DNA of 64,000 nt from an uncultured Clostridia bacterium (GTDB lineage Bacteria; Bacillota; Clostridia; Christensenellales; Aristaeellaceae), in assembly GCA_937886445.1 (NCBI GenBank), contig CALGBY010000063.1, forward strand, positions 1 to 64,000. Direction: 5' to 3'. Positions 51,081-61,200 of this stretch are shown here, in pieces. Numbering within the stretch: position 1 is the first letter of the stretch; each line of letters starts with the position of its first letter. A program made the translations under genes and the position numbers. The notes below the pieces were generated by a model that had not been told where the DNA came from, made no database searches, and was given only the letters and a program-made list of their open reading frames with translations.

Positions 51081-53752
51081 GCTTCATTCCCCCCTTCCTG
51101 CAAAACCGCTTCTGCATCATCTGTTTCAGGCAGAGCCTCATCAAACATGGTGTCCTCGGGCATCTCGGAAACTGTTCTTACATAGCTTCTGGCCGGAACA
51201 GCCACGCCGTCCACTTCACGGTCGAAGTTGCTGTAGTTAACATACACACAGCTGCCGTCCTCATAGTAGGTAGCCGTAAGCTGTTCTCTCAGATTTCTGT
51301 GACCGATGATGGAAACACCGTTGAGCCCTTCCATGGTATTCTGGAACTCAATGATCACAGGAATCACTTCATCCTTCCATCTGTCATACCCCGCGGACGT
51401 ATAGCAGCTGTACGCGGAATCCTGAAGCAGGATCGTGTCCGCCTTCATGAAGGTAAAGTTCAGTCCCGAACCGAATTCCGCGCATTCAAGCAAAGCGGTT
51501 TTCCAGTCGCCGGCCATGTTGATCGGCTCACCGGTATAATCCTTCAGCCCGTGAAGCACGATCTGATAGAAAGGAACATCCTCATCCAGTATCGCGTAGC
51601 TGTTTCCGGAGAGCTCCATATCCGTGATCAGATCCGCATAAGGCACAGCATACAGGTTGCCTGCTTTAACAGAAACCTTCAGACCCTTGTCAAGAGCGCT
51701 TTTCAAGGTCTCCACATTCATCTGCTTTACTTCTTCACGGGTGACCGTATCGCGGTGATAATAATCCGCGCTGAGAAGACGTCCTATATCACGGAACGCC
51801 ACACCGGCAGCTCCGTTTTCCGCAAGGTTTTCGATCAGGTTTTCTGCGCATTGTGCGGCATAGGACGGCTTCACAAGATAGAACTTGTCCATCCAGGTGC
51901 TGCGCTGGAAAGTCACAATGTCAAACGACCAAAGCTCGACCTGTTCACGCGTGGTAAAACGCGCTGCGTGCATATAAGGAATGAAGCCGTCAAAAAGATT
52001 GCTGTCGTAGGCAAAGCATGTGATCCCGTCAAAATAGAGATCCACACCGTTATCCTTTGCTTTCGCGATAAGGGATTTCATTCCCTTATTCCCGCCAAGC
52101 ACAGATTCGGTACTCACCTTTGTCAGTACAGTCTGGTTGACGCCGCCGTTCGACCATCCGGTCATACGAACGGACAGATCCTTCACACCGTTCGAGAGGA
52201 GCTCATCCATGATCTCCCCGGCCTGTTCAAAGGTGGTAACAGGAATCACGCTGTCAACAGGCAGTCCCGCCTTGGGCACTGTTTTGTTGATCGCACCGAC
52301 CAGTTCCACGTTCACAGGTATTTCGGTTCCCACTTTATCCCCTGTAAGTACGTCCGCGTACCTTTCCAGAAGATATGATCTGAACGAATGCGCCATTGCC
52401 ACATAGTCATTGCCGTCTGTGAAGCGGTATCTCTGTGTGATAACGCAATCCGGGATTTTCCCTTCATACATATAGAAGGGATTGTTTGAGGCACCGGTCA
52501 CCTTGAATTTGTCATAATGGATCACGCTGTATTTCGCGTATACTTCGTTATAACTGCTGATTTTTTCGGAAATATCGGCTGTGATGCTGGCAAAAGCGTC
52601 TCCTTCTTCAATGATGCAGATGAAGGATCCGTCTTCCTGCCCCATACCGAATACAGGAAGAGCGGTTCTGTTCTCAGTCTTCGCTTCTTCAGCCATCTTC
52701 GCGTAATCCATACCGTACAGGTTGGTCACATAGGTGGCCTGCTTGATCTTGTGGTTGTTGTAGCGAATGATGGAACCGCCGCCTTCAGGAACAAAAATGA
52801 AACCGTCGGTCTCAAGATCAGCCGCGCCGAACATCGGCAGCACAGAAACCGCGACAAGCGGCTCATCCGCGCTGCAGCGAATGCTTTCATACGGTACCTT
52901 TACGATAAAGTCACCGGTTTCTTTGTCCAGGCTGTAAACGATATCGATGTTGAACACGGGACCGTTTACCTTCTGCTCAGACTGGACAAGATTCATATTA
53001 TCGATTTCAAGATCCTCGGCAGTATAGTTAGCATCCGCGAAGTATCCTTCCAGATCCCCCTTCTGTTTGATGCTCAGATCGGATTTCATAACGTAGATCG
53101 TGCCGTTTGCAAGTCCGGGATACTGGGCAAGCAGTTCTTCCTTTTCACTGTCCTTCAGCTTGGAAGGATCCTTTTTGCTGTACATCTTGCCAACGAGCTT
53201 GCTGTTTTTCTTGCCCATCGCAGTCGAGAAAGCGTTAAAGCGTTCTTCACTGATCGCCTGCGGGATCTGATAAACGCGCTCGATCTGGCCGATCGTATAC
53301 TTTACGCGTATGCTGCTGTCATCCGGCTGCTCGATAGCGTAATTTTTATTTTGAATGGAATAGGTGTAATTGTTCCACTCAATATCGGCGCCGAAGCTGG
53401 AATAGACAACAGAGAGCGTGCTGGCAAGAAATTCCCTGTTTTTCTGGATAGGTGCCAGTTTGTCATCGGCCCATTTTTGAGGATTGGAATACCAGACCTT
53501 TCCGGTCTTTTTTTCAGTAAGCTTAAAGTGGGTCGTCTCGGGATCCATTTCAAACTTCAGCTGTTCATTCTCCATCGTGTAGGCTTTTTTACCTTCATCC
53601 TCATAATAGAGAATTTCCGCTTCGCCATTGTAATTCTGTTCTTCGGTAGGTTTATAGATCTGCCAGAACAGATATACAAGCGCCGCAACAGCAATGAGGA
53701 TCAAAGCCGCTATCACGAGACGGATGAGGAGCTTCTTTCTTTTTCTGTCCAT
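51077..53752 (-). CDS. DUF5696 family membrane-anchored protein
   Basis: The 891-residue protein has an N-terminal membrane helix (LVIAALILIAVAALVYLFW) and a large extracytoplasmic part matching DUF5696. Segments are LKFEMDPETTHFKLTEKKTG near residue 65, FVPEGGGSIIRYNN near 318 and DLYFDGITCFAYDSN near 575. The middle part has beta/alpha strands of a TIM barrel, like a glycosidase with possible Asp/Glu residues, but no known catalytic motif is clear. DUF5696 genes are commonly found with ABC sugar importers. It may be a glycan-binding or -cleaving surface protein. AGGAGG precedes the ATG. Confidence 0.8.
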   Translation of the reverse strand: MDRKRKKLLIRLVIAALILIAVAALVYLFWQIYKPTEEQNYNGEAEILYYEDEGKKAYTMENEQLKFEMDPETTHFKLTEKKTGKVWYSNPQKWADDKLAPIQKNREFLASTLSVVYSSFGADIEWNNYTYSIQNKNYAIEQPDDSSIRVKYTIGQIERVYQIPQAISEERFNAFSTAMGKKNSKLVGKMYSKKDPSKLKDSEKEELLAQYPGLANGTIYVMKSDLSIKQKGDLEGYFADANYTAEDLEIDNMNLVQSEQKVNGPVFNIDIVYSLDKETGDFIVKVPYESIRCSADEPLVAVSVLPMFGAADLETDGFIFVPEGGGSIIRYNNHKIKQATYVTNLYGMDYAKMAEEAKTENRTALPVFGMGQEDGSFICIIEEGDAFASITADISEKISSYNEVYAKYSVIHYDKFKVTGASNNPFYMYEGKIPDCVITQRYRFTDGNDYVAMAHSFRSYLLERYADVLTGDKVGTEIPVNVELVGAINKTVPKAGLPVDSVIPVTTFEQAGEIMDELLSNGVKDLSVRMTGWSNGGVNQTVLTKVSTESVLGGNKGMKSLIAKAKDNGVDLYFDGITCFAYDSNLFDGFIPYMHAARFTTREQVELWSFDIVTFQRSTWMDKFYLVKPSYAAQCAENLIENLAENGAAGVAFRDIGRLLSADYYHRDTVTREEVKQMNVETLKSALDKGLKVSVKAGNLYAVPYADLITDMELSGNSYAILDEDVPFYQIVLHGLKDYTGEPINMAGDWKTALLECAEFGSGLNFTFMKADTILLQDSAYSCYTSAGYDRWKDEVIPVIIEFQNTMEGLNGVSIIGHRNLREQLTATYYEDGSCVYVNYSNFDREVDGVAVPARSYVRTVSEMPEDTMFDEALPETDDAEAVLQEGGNEA

Positions 53753-53765
53753 TTCTCACCCCTCC

Positions 53766-54467
53766 TTAATTCAGCCTGAACACGATTTCACGGTAAATGC
53801 TCACAAAATACCCGATCGCATCCGAAAGGAGACTGAAGAATACAAGAATCAGGAAGATGATCACGCAGGCGCCGAAAACCGTAAACAGAAGGAAGATGAA
53901 TGTTTTCAGCGGGCTGTAATCATGAATTTCCATCAATCCCACAAATACAAGGAATATGCACCACACAATGCTGAAGCCCATCAGAACACTGTAAAATCCC
54001 ATTTCTTCAAATGTGATCATGTTGCTGATGAGGATCAAAGGCAGCTGGATCAGCACATACGGGACCAGCGCATAGCACATACCGATGTATATGTTTTTGA
54101 ATGTACCTTTTCCGTCAAACAACGTCGTAAGGGACCAGTTGGCAAGACACAGGATCAGGAAAGGGAGAAGCAGAGAAGCAGCTTCTTCAAAAACATTGAT
54201 ATGCTGGATCGGTGTATCGACAAACTGAAAATTAGTGTAGAGCAGTTTAAGCACGCGTGTAAGCAGGAAAAGGAACAAAAACGTATTGGCGGCTGCAAGG
54301 CTTCCCTTTCCTTCATGTGCCAGATCCCAGAAGCCGTCAAAGGGATGCGTGATCACATGAAGCGAATAACGAATACCGTTCAGGTATGTGTTCAGCCAAC
54401 CCTTGAACCCGGCTGAGCGTTCGGATGAAAGCCCGGAAGCATCACTTATTGACTTTCTCATGCTCAT
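53766..54467 (-). CDS. YIP1 family membrane protein
   Basis: The 233-residue protein has five predicted membrane helices of the Yip1 domain, with a typical start ITHPFDGFWDLAHEGKGS near residue 38. The strands VPYVLIQLPLILIS and TFIFLLFTVFGACVIIFLI follow. Yip1 proteins are of unknown role in bacteria. It overlaps the upstream propeller gene by 26 bases and lies 14 bases from DUF5696, so it is in the same transcript. A GGAGGTGAT lies before the ATG. Confidence 0.8.
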   Translation of the reverse strand: MSMRKSISDASGLSSERSAGFKGWLNTYLNGIRYSLHVITHPFDGFWDLAHEGKGSLAAANTFLFLFLLTRVLKLLYTNFQFVDTPIQHINVFEEAASLLLPFLILCLANWSLTTLFDGKGTFKNIYIGMCYALVPYVLIQLPLILISNMITFEEMGFYSVLMGFSIVWCIFLVFVGLMEIHDYSPLKTFIFLLFTVFGACVIIFLILVFFSLLSDAIGYFVSIYREIVFRLN

Positions 54468-55992
54468 GGATCATCACCTCCCATTTCATTCTCTTGATCC
54501 TGCCGAGAACGACAGGCACGATCAGAAGCACCGCGATAATCAGCACCACCCACCAGATGTTCTGCTCAACCCAGTATTTCCTGTAAAGCTTGAACGTTCT
54601 GCCGTAATTATCTCTGTCATGCGCCATTTCAAAATAATCCATGGCCTGCTGATAATACTCAGGATGGGTATCACTGCCCTGCTGCAGAAGAGAACGTCCT
54701 ATTCCTCTGAAGGCCAGCGGATAATTGGCGTTCATTTTCATTACATCACGCCAGGTATCGGAGCTTGCGTTGTACTCACCGCGGGAATACTGGTCGATCG
54801 CATCGTAGATCATCATACCGTATTCTGTGGGAGTAAACACGGTAATGCTGTTCTTCTGCTGGTCCAGTACAAAAAGGTCATATCCCATATGATCCATTGA
54901 GATCGCATTGATGAAGGCGCCGTCAATGTTTCCCTGCGTTCCGAACGCCCACAGCAGCACGCCCTGGCTGTCATATCCGAAAAGACGTCCTCTTGTTTTG
55001 TCCAGCGCCACATAAATGTCATTAATGTTCAGCGCGGTGATATCAGTAAAGCGACTGGGACCGTACTGCTGCGTATCACCCTCCTGCCACCAGAGATCTC
55101 CGATGGGAGGATAACGGTCATTCTTGATCAGAATATCGTTACCGATACCGTTCAGACGGCGAATCGGCTTCGCGTTATCCCACTTCAGGTCGTACTCACT
55201 GAAGGTCGTCGTGGTCACATAGATAAACCCGTCGTCATCCATGTAAAGGTTGTCGTATTCGGTAGGTACCGTATTCTCTGTCGCGGCACGCTGCTCATCG
55301 CTTTGAATAAAGCGTTTCCAAAGGTATTCACCCATTGTGATGGATACCTGGTTCGCACCCACAAAGCCGACAAAGGTTCCGTCTGCTTCATACTTGACAA
55401 GGCCTTTGTTTACATTCTGCACATTCGCGTATACACGTCCGCTCACGTCCACGGTTATGCGTCTGGGCAGAAAATCGTTGTCCTGATTGAAAATAGGATT
55501 GGTCGGCTTTACGAATTCCTTGATCCAGTTCAGATCCTTATCCACCATGACGATGCGGAAATTCTGTTTATCCGAAATGTAGATATTGTTATCCTTATCC
55601 ACAAATACATCCGTAGGCGAATTAAGTTTTGTTACCTCACAGCCCTTGATCTCGGTGATCTCGCGGACAAATCTGAAATCACCGTTTTCGCGTGTGGCCT
55701 GAATGATCCTGTTGTTGCCGGTATCAGCAATATAAAGGTCATTGTTTCTGATGAAAATACTTTCAGGGCGGTTCATATCCGAAGTGCCCAGATTCATACT
55801 GGTGATCACCGTGCTTATACGGTAGGCGTCCGGTGATTCCATAACATCCTCATAATAATCATAGGTATATGTATAGGATGTGCTGAACCCGTCCTTGTTC
55901 AGATTGAAGCTGTCATCAGCAAGCGCAGCACATGCCGTCATAAGAAGCACGATACAAAGCAATGCGCTTACTTTCTTTTTCAGTGTTCTCAC
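54442..55992 (-). CDS. Secreted NHL-repeat beta-propeller protein with C-terminal membrane anchor
   Basis: The 516-residue protein has a signal peptide (ALLCIVLLMTACAALA, with a possible lipobox). NHL-type repeats follow: SIFIRNNDLYIADTGNNRI near 80, DVFVDKDNNIYISDKQNFRI near 125 and RITVDVSGRVYANVQN near 180. Then come a TPR-like stretch (DTWRDVMKMNANYPLAFRGIG near 430) and one membrane helix (WWVVLIIAVLLIVPVVLG) near the end. The start is GTG at 55992, after GGAGGG. The propeller may bind sugar chains or partner proteins at the cell surface. Confidence 0.78.
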   Translation of the reverse strand: MRTLKKKVSALLCIVLLMTACAALADDSFNLNKDGFSTSYTYTYDYYEDVMESPDAYRISTVITSMNLGTSDMNRPESIFIRNNDLYIADTGNNRIIQATRENGDFRFVREITEIKGCEVTKLNSPTDVFVDKDNNIYISDKQNFRIVMVDKDLNWIKEFVKPTNPIFNQDNDFLPRRITVDVSGRVYANVQNVNKGLVKYEADGTFVGFVGANQVSITMGEYLWKRFIQSDEQRAATENTVPTEYDNLYMDDDGFIYVTTTTFSEYDLKWDNAKPIRRLNGIGNDILIKNDRYPPIGDLWWQEGDTQQYGPSRFTDITALNINDIYVALDKTRGRLFGYDSQGVLLWAFGTQGNIDGAFINAISMDHMGYDLFVLDQQKNSITVFTPTEYGMMIYDAIDQYSRGEYNASSDTWRDVMKMNANYPLAFRGIGRSLLQQGSDTHPEYYQQAMDYFEMAHDRDNYGRTFKLYRKYWVEQNIWWVVLIIAVLLIVPVVLGRIKRMKWEVMIHEHEKVNK

Positions 55993-56030
55993 TTTTCATT
56001 CCCTCCTTTTCATTCTCGTTCTTATCAGGC

Positions 56031-57254
56031 TCAATCCTTGATACCGGAGGATGCCATGGTCTCCAGTATCTGGCTCTGGCTGAGGATGAAAATGATAATG
56101 GGAACAGATACGATGATCACCTGTGCCGCGGCAGTCTGTCCGGTACGGGCAATACCGCCGGCCTGTATCTGCTGAAGCGCGTATACGAGCGTTTTCTTGG
56201 ATTCTGTGTAGATCAGCGTGCTGGCGGAGGTGTTCCAGAGGCTCTGCACGCTGAAAATGATCACGGTAAGCCACGCGGGCTTGACATTGGGCATCACAAT
56301 GCTCCAGAAGATGCGGAACTCACCGGCACCGTCGATATGAGCGGCCTCGATCAGCGCAGTAGGCAGTCCTTCCATGAACTGCTTCATCATGAACAAACCG
56401 ATAGGCGCCGCAAAGGCGGGCAAAATGAGTGCCCAGTAGGTATCGATAATATTGAATCTGCTCATGATCAGGTAGCTCGGGATACCGGTCACATAGCCGG
56501 AGAACATCAGGCAGGTGGTTACAACACCAAAGAACAGCCTTCCGCCCGGGAACTGGTATTTGGCAAGCACAAAGGCAGCCATACTGGCAATGATCAGGTG
56601 ACCGAAGGTTCCAACAAACGTGATAAAGAAGGTGTTTACGATATACCTGCTGAACGGCACCCAGCTCTGCCCCATCGTAACGATCAGATCAGAGAAGTTG
56701 TCTGTTGTAGGATGCTGAGCGAAAACCGTCGGCGGGAAGCGGAAAAGCTCGTCCAGCGGCTTAAGCGATGAGCCCACCATGAAAACCAGCGGAAATACCA
56801 TCATGACCGCAACCAGCAGCAGCAGGAAATACACGAAAATATCTCCGCCGATCGAACGGTTGGGATGACGGCGGTGAACAATGTGATGTTTTTTCTGGAT
56901 GCGTTCACCGCGAAGCTCGGCCAATCTGTGAAGCTCGTCCGCTCTGGTATGGGAGGCTGTTTCGGAAGCGGGACGGTGCTTATCGATATAATCATGCACT
57001 CTGAGGCCGTTATCCAGCTCCATCGTATAGATTATATCGTCCTTGAGATGAACCGTCATTTGTGTGCTGACACCGCCGCGGCGGATCTTATCCACACGGT
57101 CAATACGCACATAACGGAATTCAGCTTCCGGGGTTTCTTTTCCTTTTCTGATAAATTCGGCGTGATCTGCGTAGGCAAAAAGTGTTCCGTGCCACTTTTC
57201 TCCGGACGGCATTTTCAATACGCCCGTTGATTTAACGAAATCCACTTCACTCAT
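56031..57254 (-). CDS. Sugar ABC importer permease, MalG type (system A), with N-terminal extension
   Basis: The 407-residue protein has a normal MalG-type part from about residue 135, six membrane helices, with the EAA loop LIEAAHIDGAGEFRIFWSI near 315. The first 130 residues form a soluble domain with beta strands (WHGTLFAYADHAEFIRKG, MTVHLKDDIIYTMEL) and a charged helix, like a GRAM or PH fold, which permeases normally lack. GGTGG precedes the ATG, one base after the stop of the partner permease. Confidence 0.88.
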   Translation of the reverse strand: MSEVDFVKSTGVLKMPSGEKWHGTLFAYADHAEFIRKGKETPEAEFRYVRIDRVDKIRRGGVSTQMTVHLKDDIIYTMELDNGLRVHDYIDKHRPASETASHTRADELHRLAELRGERIQKKHHIVHRRHPNRSIGGDIFVYFLLLLVAVMMVFPLVFMVGSSLKPLDELFRFPPTVFAQHPTTDNFSDLIVTMGQSWVPFSRYIVNTFFITFVGTFGHLIIASMAAFVLAKYQFPGGRLFFGVVTTCLMFSGYVTGIPSYLIMSRFNIIDTYWALILPAFAAPIGLFMMKQFMEGLPTALIEAAHIDGAGEFRIFWSIVMPNVKPAWLTVIIFSVQSLWNTSASTLIYTESKKTLVYALQQIQAGGIARTGQTAAAQVIIVSVPIIIFILSQSQILETMASSGIKD

Positions 57255-57255
57255 C

Positions 57256-58200
57256 TCAGTTTCCCACCTTTGCCAGCAGATTGGTAATGGCCTTCTTGCA
57301 AAGGATCATTACAAGGAACAGCAGCGTGGCGATCGCCGACGCATATCCCATTTCAAAGCGGGAGAAGCCATAGTCAAACAGGTGTGTAACAACCGTTCGG
57401 GCGGCATAGTCGGTAGACGGATATCCGCAGAGAGCACGCGGCACATCGCATACATTGAACGCAGAAGTGATGCTCATTACGGCGCCGAACAGCAGCATGG
57501 GCTTCATGCTGGGCAGCGTGATATGATACAGTTCCTGCCAGCGGTTGCGTACACCGTCCACATAACCCGCTTCATACATGCTCTTGTCAACGCTCTGAAA
57601 ACCGGCCACAAAGCTTAGGAAGCCGGTACCCATGCTCATCCAGAGAATGACTACGATCAGGATCGGCATCATATATTCGGGATTGAGCAGCCACAGAATA
57701 GGGGCATCAATAATTCCCAGCTCCATCAGGATAGAGTTGAGATAGCCATATGCGTCTCCGCGGAAAATGATGGAGAACACAGTAAAGGCGTTGGCGGCGA
57801 TGGAGGGGGCATAGAATACTACCACAGCGATCGTTCTCAGCCATTTGGGAAGCTCGTTGATGAACCACGCGAACATGAATGAAAGGATATATCCGACCGG
57901 TCCGGTGATCACGGCGATGATGAATGTATTCTTGACGGAAGTCAGGAATACTTCATCCTGCAGCACGAGGTTCACATAGTTCTGAAAGCCGATGAATCTT
58001 GCCGGCTCAAGAATGTTGTAGTAGGTAAAGCTGTAGAAAATGGATGTGCATATCGGCAGGATAAAGAAGGTGAAGAACAGGATCGCGTAAGGCGCGAGGA
58101 AGAGGTAACATACCTTGTTCCTTTTAGCCAGCGCCCAGCCGTGCGCGATATTGTCCTTTTTCATGGACATATATCTTGAGGCCAAAGATGCTTCTTTCAT
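57256..58200 (-). CDS. Sugar ABC importer permease, MalF type (system A)
   Basis: The 314-residue protein has six predicted membrane helices and an EAA loop, MYEAGYVDGVRNRWQELYHI, near residue 220. The N-terminal helix is preceded by a basic region. GGGAGGG precedes the ATG. It lies 18 bases after the large binding-protein gene and one base before its MalG partner. Confidence 0.9.
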   Translation of the reverse strand: MKEASLASRYMSMKKDNIAHGWALAKRNKVCYLFLAPYAILFFTFFILPICTSIFYSFTYYNILEPARFIGFQNYVNLVLQDEVFLTSVKNTFIIAVITGPVGYILSFMFAWFINELPKWLRTIAVVVFYAPSIAANAFTVFSIIFRGDAYGYLNSILMELGIIDAPILWLLNPEYMMPILIVVILWMSMGTGFLSFVAGFQSVDKSMYEAGYVDGVRNRWQELYHITLPSMKPMLLFGAVMSITSAFNVCDVPRALCGYPSTDYAARTVVTHLFDYGFSRFEMGYASAIATLLFLVMILCKKAITNLLAKVGN

Positions 58201-58218
58201 TCGTTATTCCCTCCCCTC

Positions 58219-61200
58219 TTATTCCAGCGGCAGGTTGAATTCCCGCCGTTTTACCTTGATCTCTTCGTTGATCGTACGGGTATAATTGAGCAAGGTCTCT
58301 CTCGGATCGGTCTTTTCATTGATCACCTTGCGGATCGCGTTCGTGATATGACGTGTAGTGGAATAACCGCCCGCGATTTCCGGGAAGCCCTTAGTATATT
58401 TCATCTGACCGGTAAGCACCTTCAGCTGATCGTTGGACCAGGCGAGCATACGGAGCGCTTCCTTGTTGGCTGTCTGATACCTTGCACTGGCACCCAGAAT
58501 GCTTTCCATTTCACGGCCGAACTCAGCCTGGGTATCCGCGCTGACCCACCACTTCATGAATTCCCACGCGTTGCTCTTGACATTTTCATCATCCGTCGCG
58601 ATCATCATGCAGCAAAGCCCGTTGGACTGTACAGTGCGGTCGATCGTTCCGTCTTCGCGCAGAGTACCAGGAAGCAGCGTAAAGTCCCAAAGACCGCGAA
58701 TTTCAGGAGCGGAGATCATAAGTGTATTGAAAGTGGAATAGCTTGCGATTCCGATGGGCATCTCGCCGCTGCGGAACCGGCTTACAAAGTCAAATATCGT
58801 AGGCAGACCGTAATCGTTATAGAGGCTGGTATAGGTTTTGAACGCGGCCACACCCGCTTCTTCATCCAGGCGAGTCTTCTTGGCTCCGTCCGCGTAGATC
58901 TCTCCGCCATTCTGGAACACCATGGTGTTGAAAATGGAAATGTCGGCGAGCGCGATATCCGGGAAAGGAATGGCCACGGTATAGTTATTGCCCTGGATGG
59001 TGGGAAGCATCGCGATCAGCTCATCCCAGGTCTGAGGAACCGTAAGTCCCATCTCTTCAAGCATGTCTGTGCGATAGAAGAGAACATTGTAATTCAGCGT
59101 CTCAGGGAGTCCGTAAACGCCCTTGCGTTCACCGTCATCCCAGGTAAGCGTTGAAAGGCTGCTGGAATAGGTCGGGTTGTTTTCGTTGTAATAGAAGGGC
59201 TTTGTGACCTCGGCAAAATCTTCAAACTGGGTCAGATCCTCAACTGCATTTCGCATCGCGTAGTTCACCGCGAACCAGCCGTCAACGCTCAGAACGATAT
59301 CCGGTCCGTTTCCGGCAACGACCGCGGTAAGGATCGCGTCTGCGGCCACCAGCTTCAGGTTGACGCCGATTCGTTTGCCGTTCTTTTCCGTCATCGGCGT
59401 AAAGCTTTCGTCGATCATGGTCTTCAGCGCGGTACTTTGATCGCGGCCCGTAACGATCCAGATCTCGATCACGTTGGGATCGTCTTCCTCGTACTTATTT
59501 CCGAGTGAATTATAATCTACGAAATAAGAACTGACGCAGCTGTTGATCTCATGAGCGGCTTTGTTGAAGAAGCCTTCATTATTGGCAGGTACAGTAACAT
59601 CATCGCCGGTGATCATGATAAGGTCAATATCCAGCTTGCTTTCGGCCATGTTCTGCATAGCCGTTCCCAGCGAAGTGATATTGTCCTTAAAGTTTGTAAA
59701 GGATTCGATCAGCCTGTCTTCATTCCCCACAAACTCTTCAAGCTGAACAGCCAATGTCTGAGCAACAGCCACGCGGTCGCTCTTCTGGCCGGTCGTCTTA
59801 ACAGCATCGTCAACGATCTGGTAGAGCCGCTTGCTCTCTCTGGACATACTTGATTTCAGTTCGGGGAACTGCTGATACAGCGTGTAATCGCGGAAGCGGT
59901 CGGGATTGACACCGGTCACAACCAGCATCTGTCTGTAAATATCGTTCAGACGGCTGATGCTGTTGTTGATACGCTTGATGATGGAGCCCATATCTCCCAG
60001 CGTGACTTCCATACGAATGGTATGCTTGCCGGCTGTAAGATAGAAGCGGTAAGGCACTCCCTCCGCGTCAGAGAGCGTTTTCATCTCCCATACGGTGGAA
60101 TAGCCAAACGCTACGCTTCCCAAAGCGTCAAAAGGCACCTCGCCATCGATATATACGGTTCTGCAGGAGAGCGCGCCGCGCTGATACAGTTGTCTCCCCT
60201 TAACGGTAATACTATAGAAACCGTCATTGGGCACCTCAAATTCCCATTCGATCCACTCACCCGGATTGGTCCATGCGGTACCGCCGATATAATTCAGCAC
60301 GGTATGGGTCGTTGAAGAAGGACTGGTTTCAGAAGAGGACCGGTCATAGCGCGCATACAGAGACGGCTCGCTGCGTCTGCGGGAGCTTTCACCCTCCACG
60401 ACCACAGATACGCCCTCACTGCTGCTTTCGCGTCCGGCATTGGTTTCCTGATATCCCTCATAGGTAATATAGGTGAGAACAGGGCACGCAGAAACAGATG
60501 TAACGATCATCGGCTCATTCACGCCCACCAGAGTGATCGTGTTTTCACCTGCATTCAGATAGAAACAATAGGGGTCTGTCTGGTATCCCTTGTCATCTCT
60601 CAGATATGAATACTGTTTTTCGCCGAAGATCTCTTTCTGGCTGGGACGGATCTCATTGCCCTGGGTATCCTTTCCGATCTCGCCGCCATCGGTCCATATA
60701 CGTGAAAAACGAAGCGTTGAAGCCCCGAAGAACGGCAATTCACCGTTGATCCTGACTTCGCGTTCAATATCCACTCCGCGGTCAGGCACCGTATAATAAC
60801 CGATCTCAATATTGTAGAAAGCCGCTTCGGGTACGGTGATACGCCATGTAACGGCAGACTCATTTCCGGTGAACACGCCTTCGTTTACCGTGACAGTTTC
60901 AGCGCTTTCTTTATCAGAATATACAGGTATGCCCTGCTCACCGACAGCGCCGGTCTCAACAGTGTTTCCGAGGATCTCAGAAGACACGCCGGCATCCTCT
61001 ACCGTAAAAGCGGAAATATCCGCTTCAATGCGTTCCCCCTGATAATTCACGGCATCAGAATGCATGACCAGATAATCGTCATACTGATCATGACGCCCGA
61101 TGCTTTCCTCATCAGCTGTGATGCTCAGATCCGTTCCGCTGTATTTGGCCGAATAATCTGCAGCCCCGGAATTGCTGATAAGTATGATCCCCACGACAAT

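Noticed and set aside
50972..53779. Long plus-strand open frames of 468 and 420 codons
   Set aside because: Both lie opposite the permease and DUF5696 genes. They are rich in His, Arg and Ile with no known motif, and are shadows of strongly biased genes.
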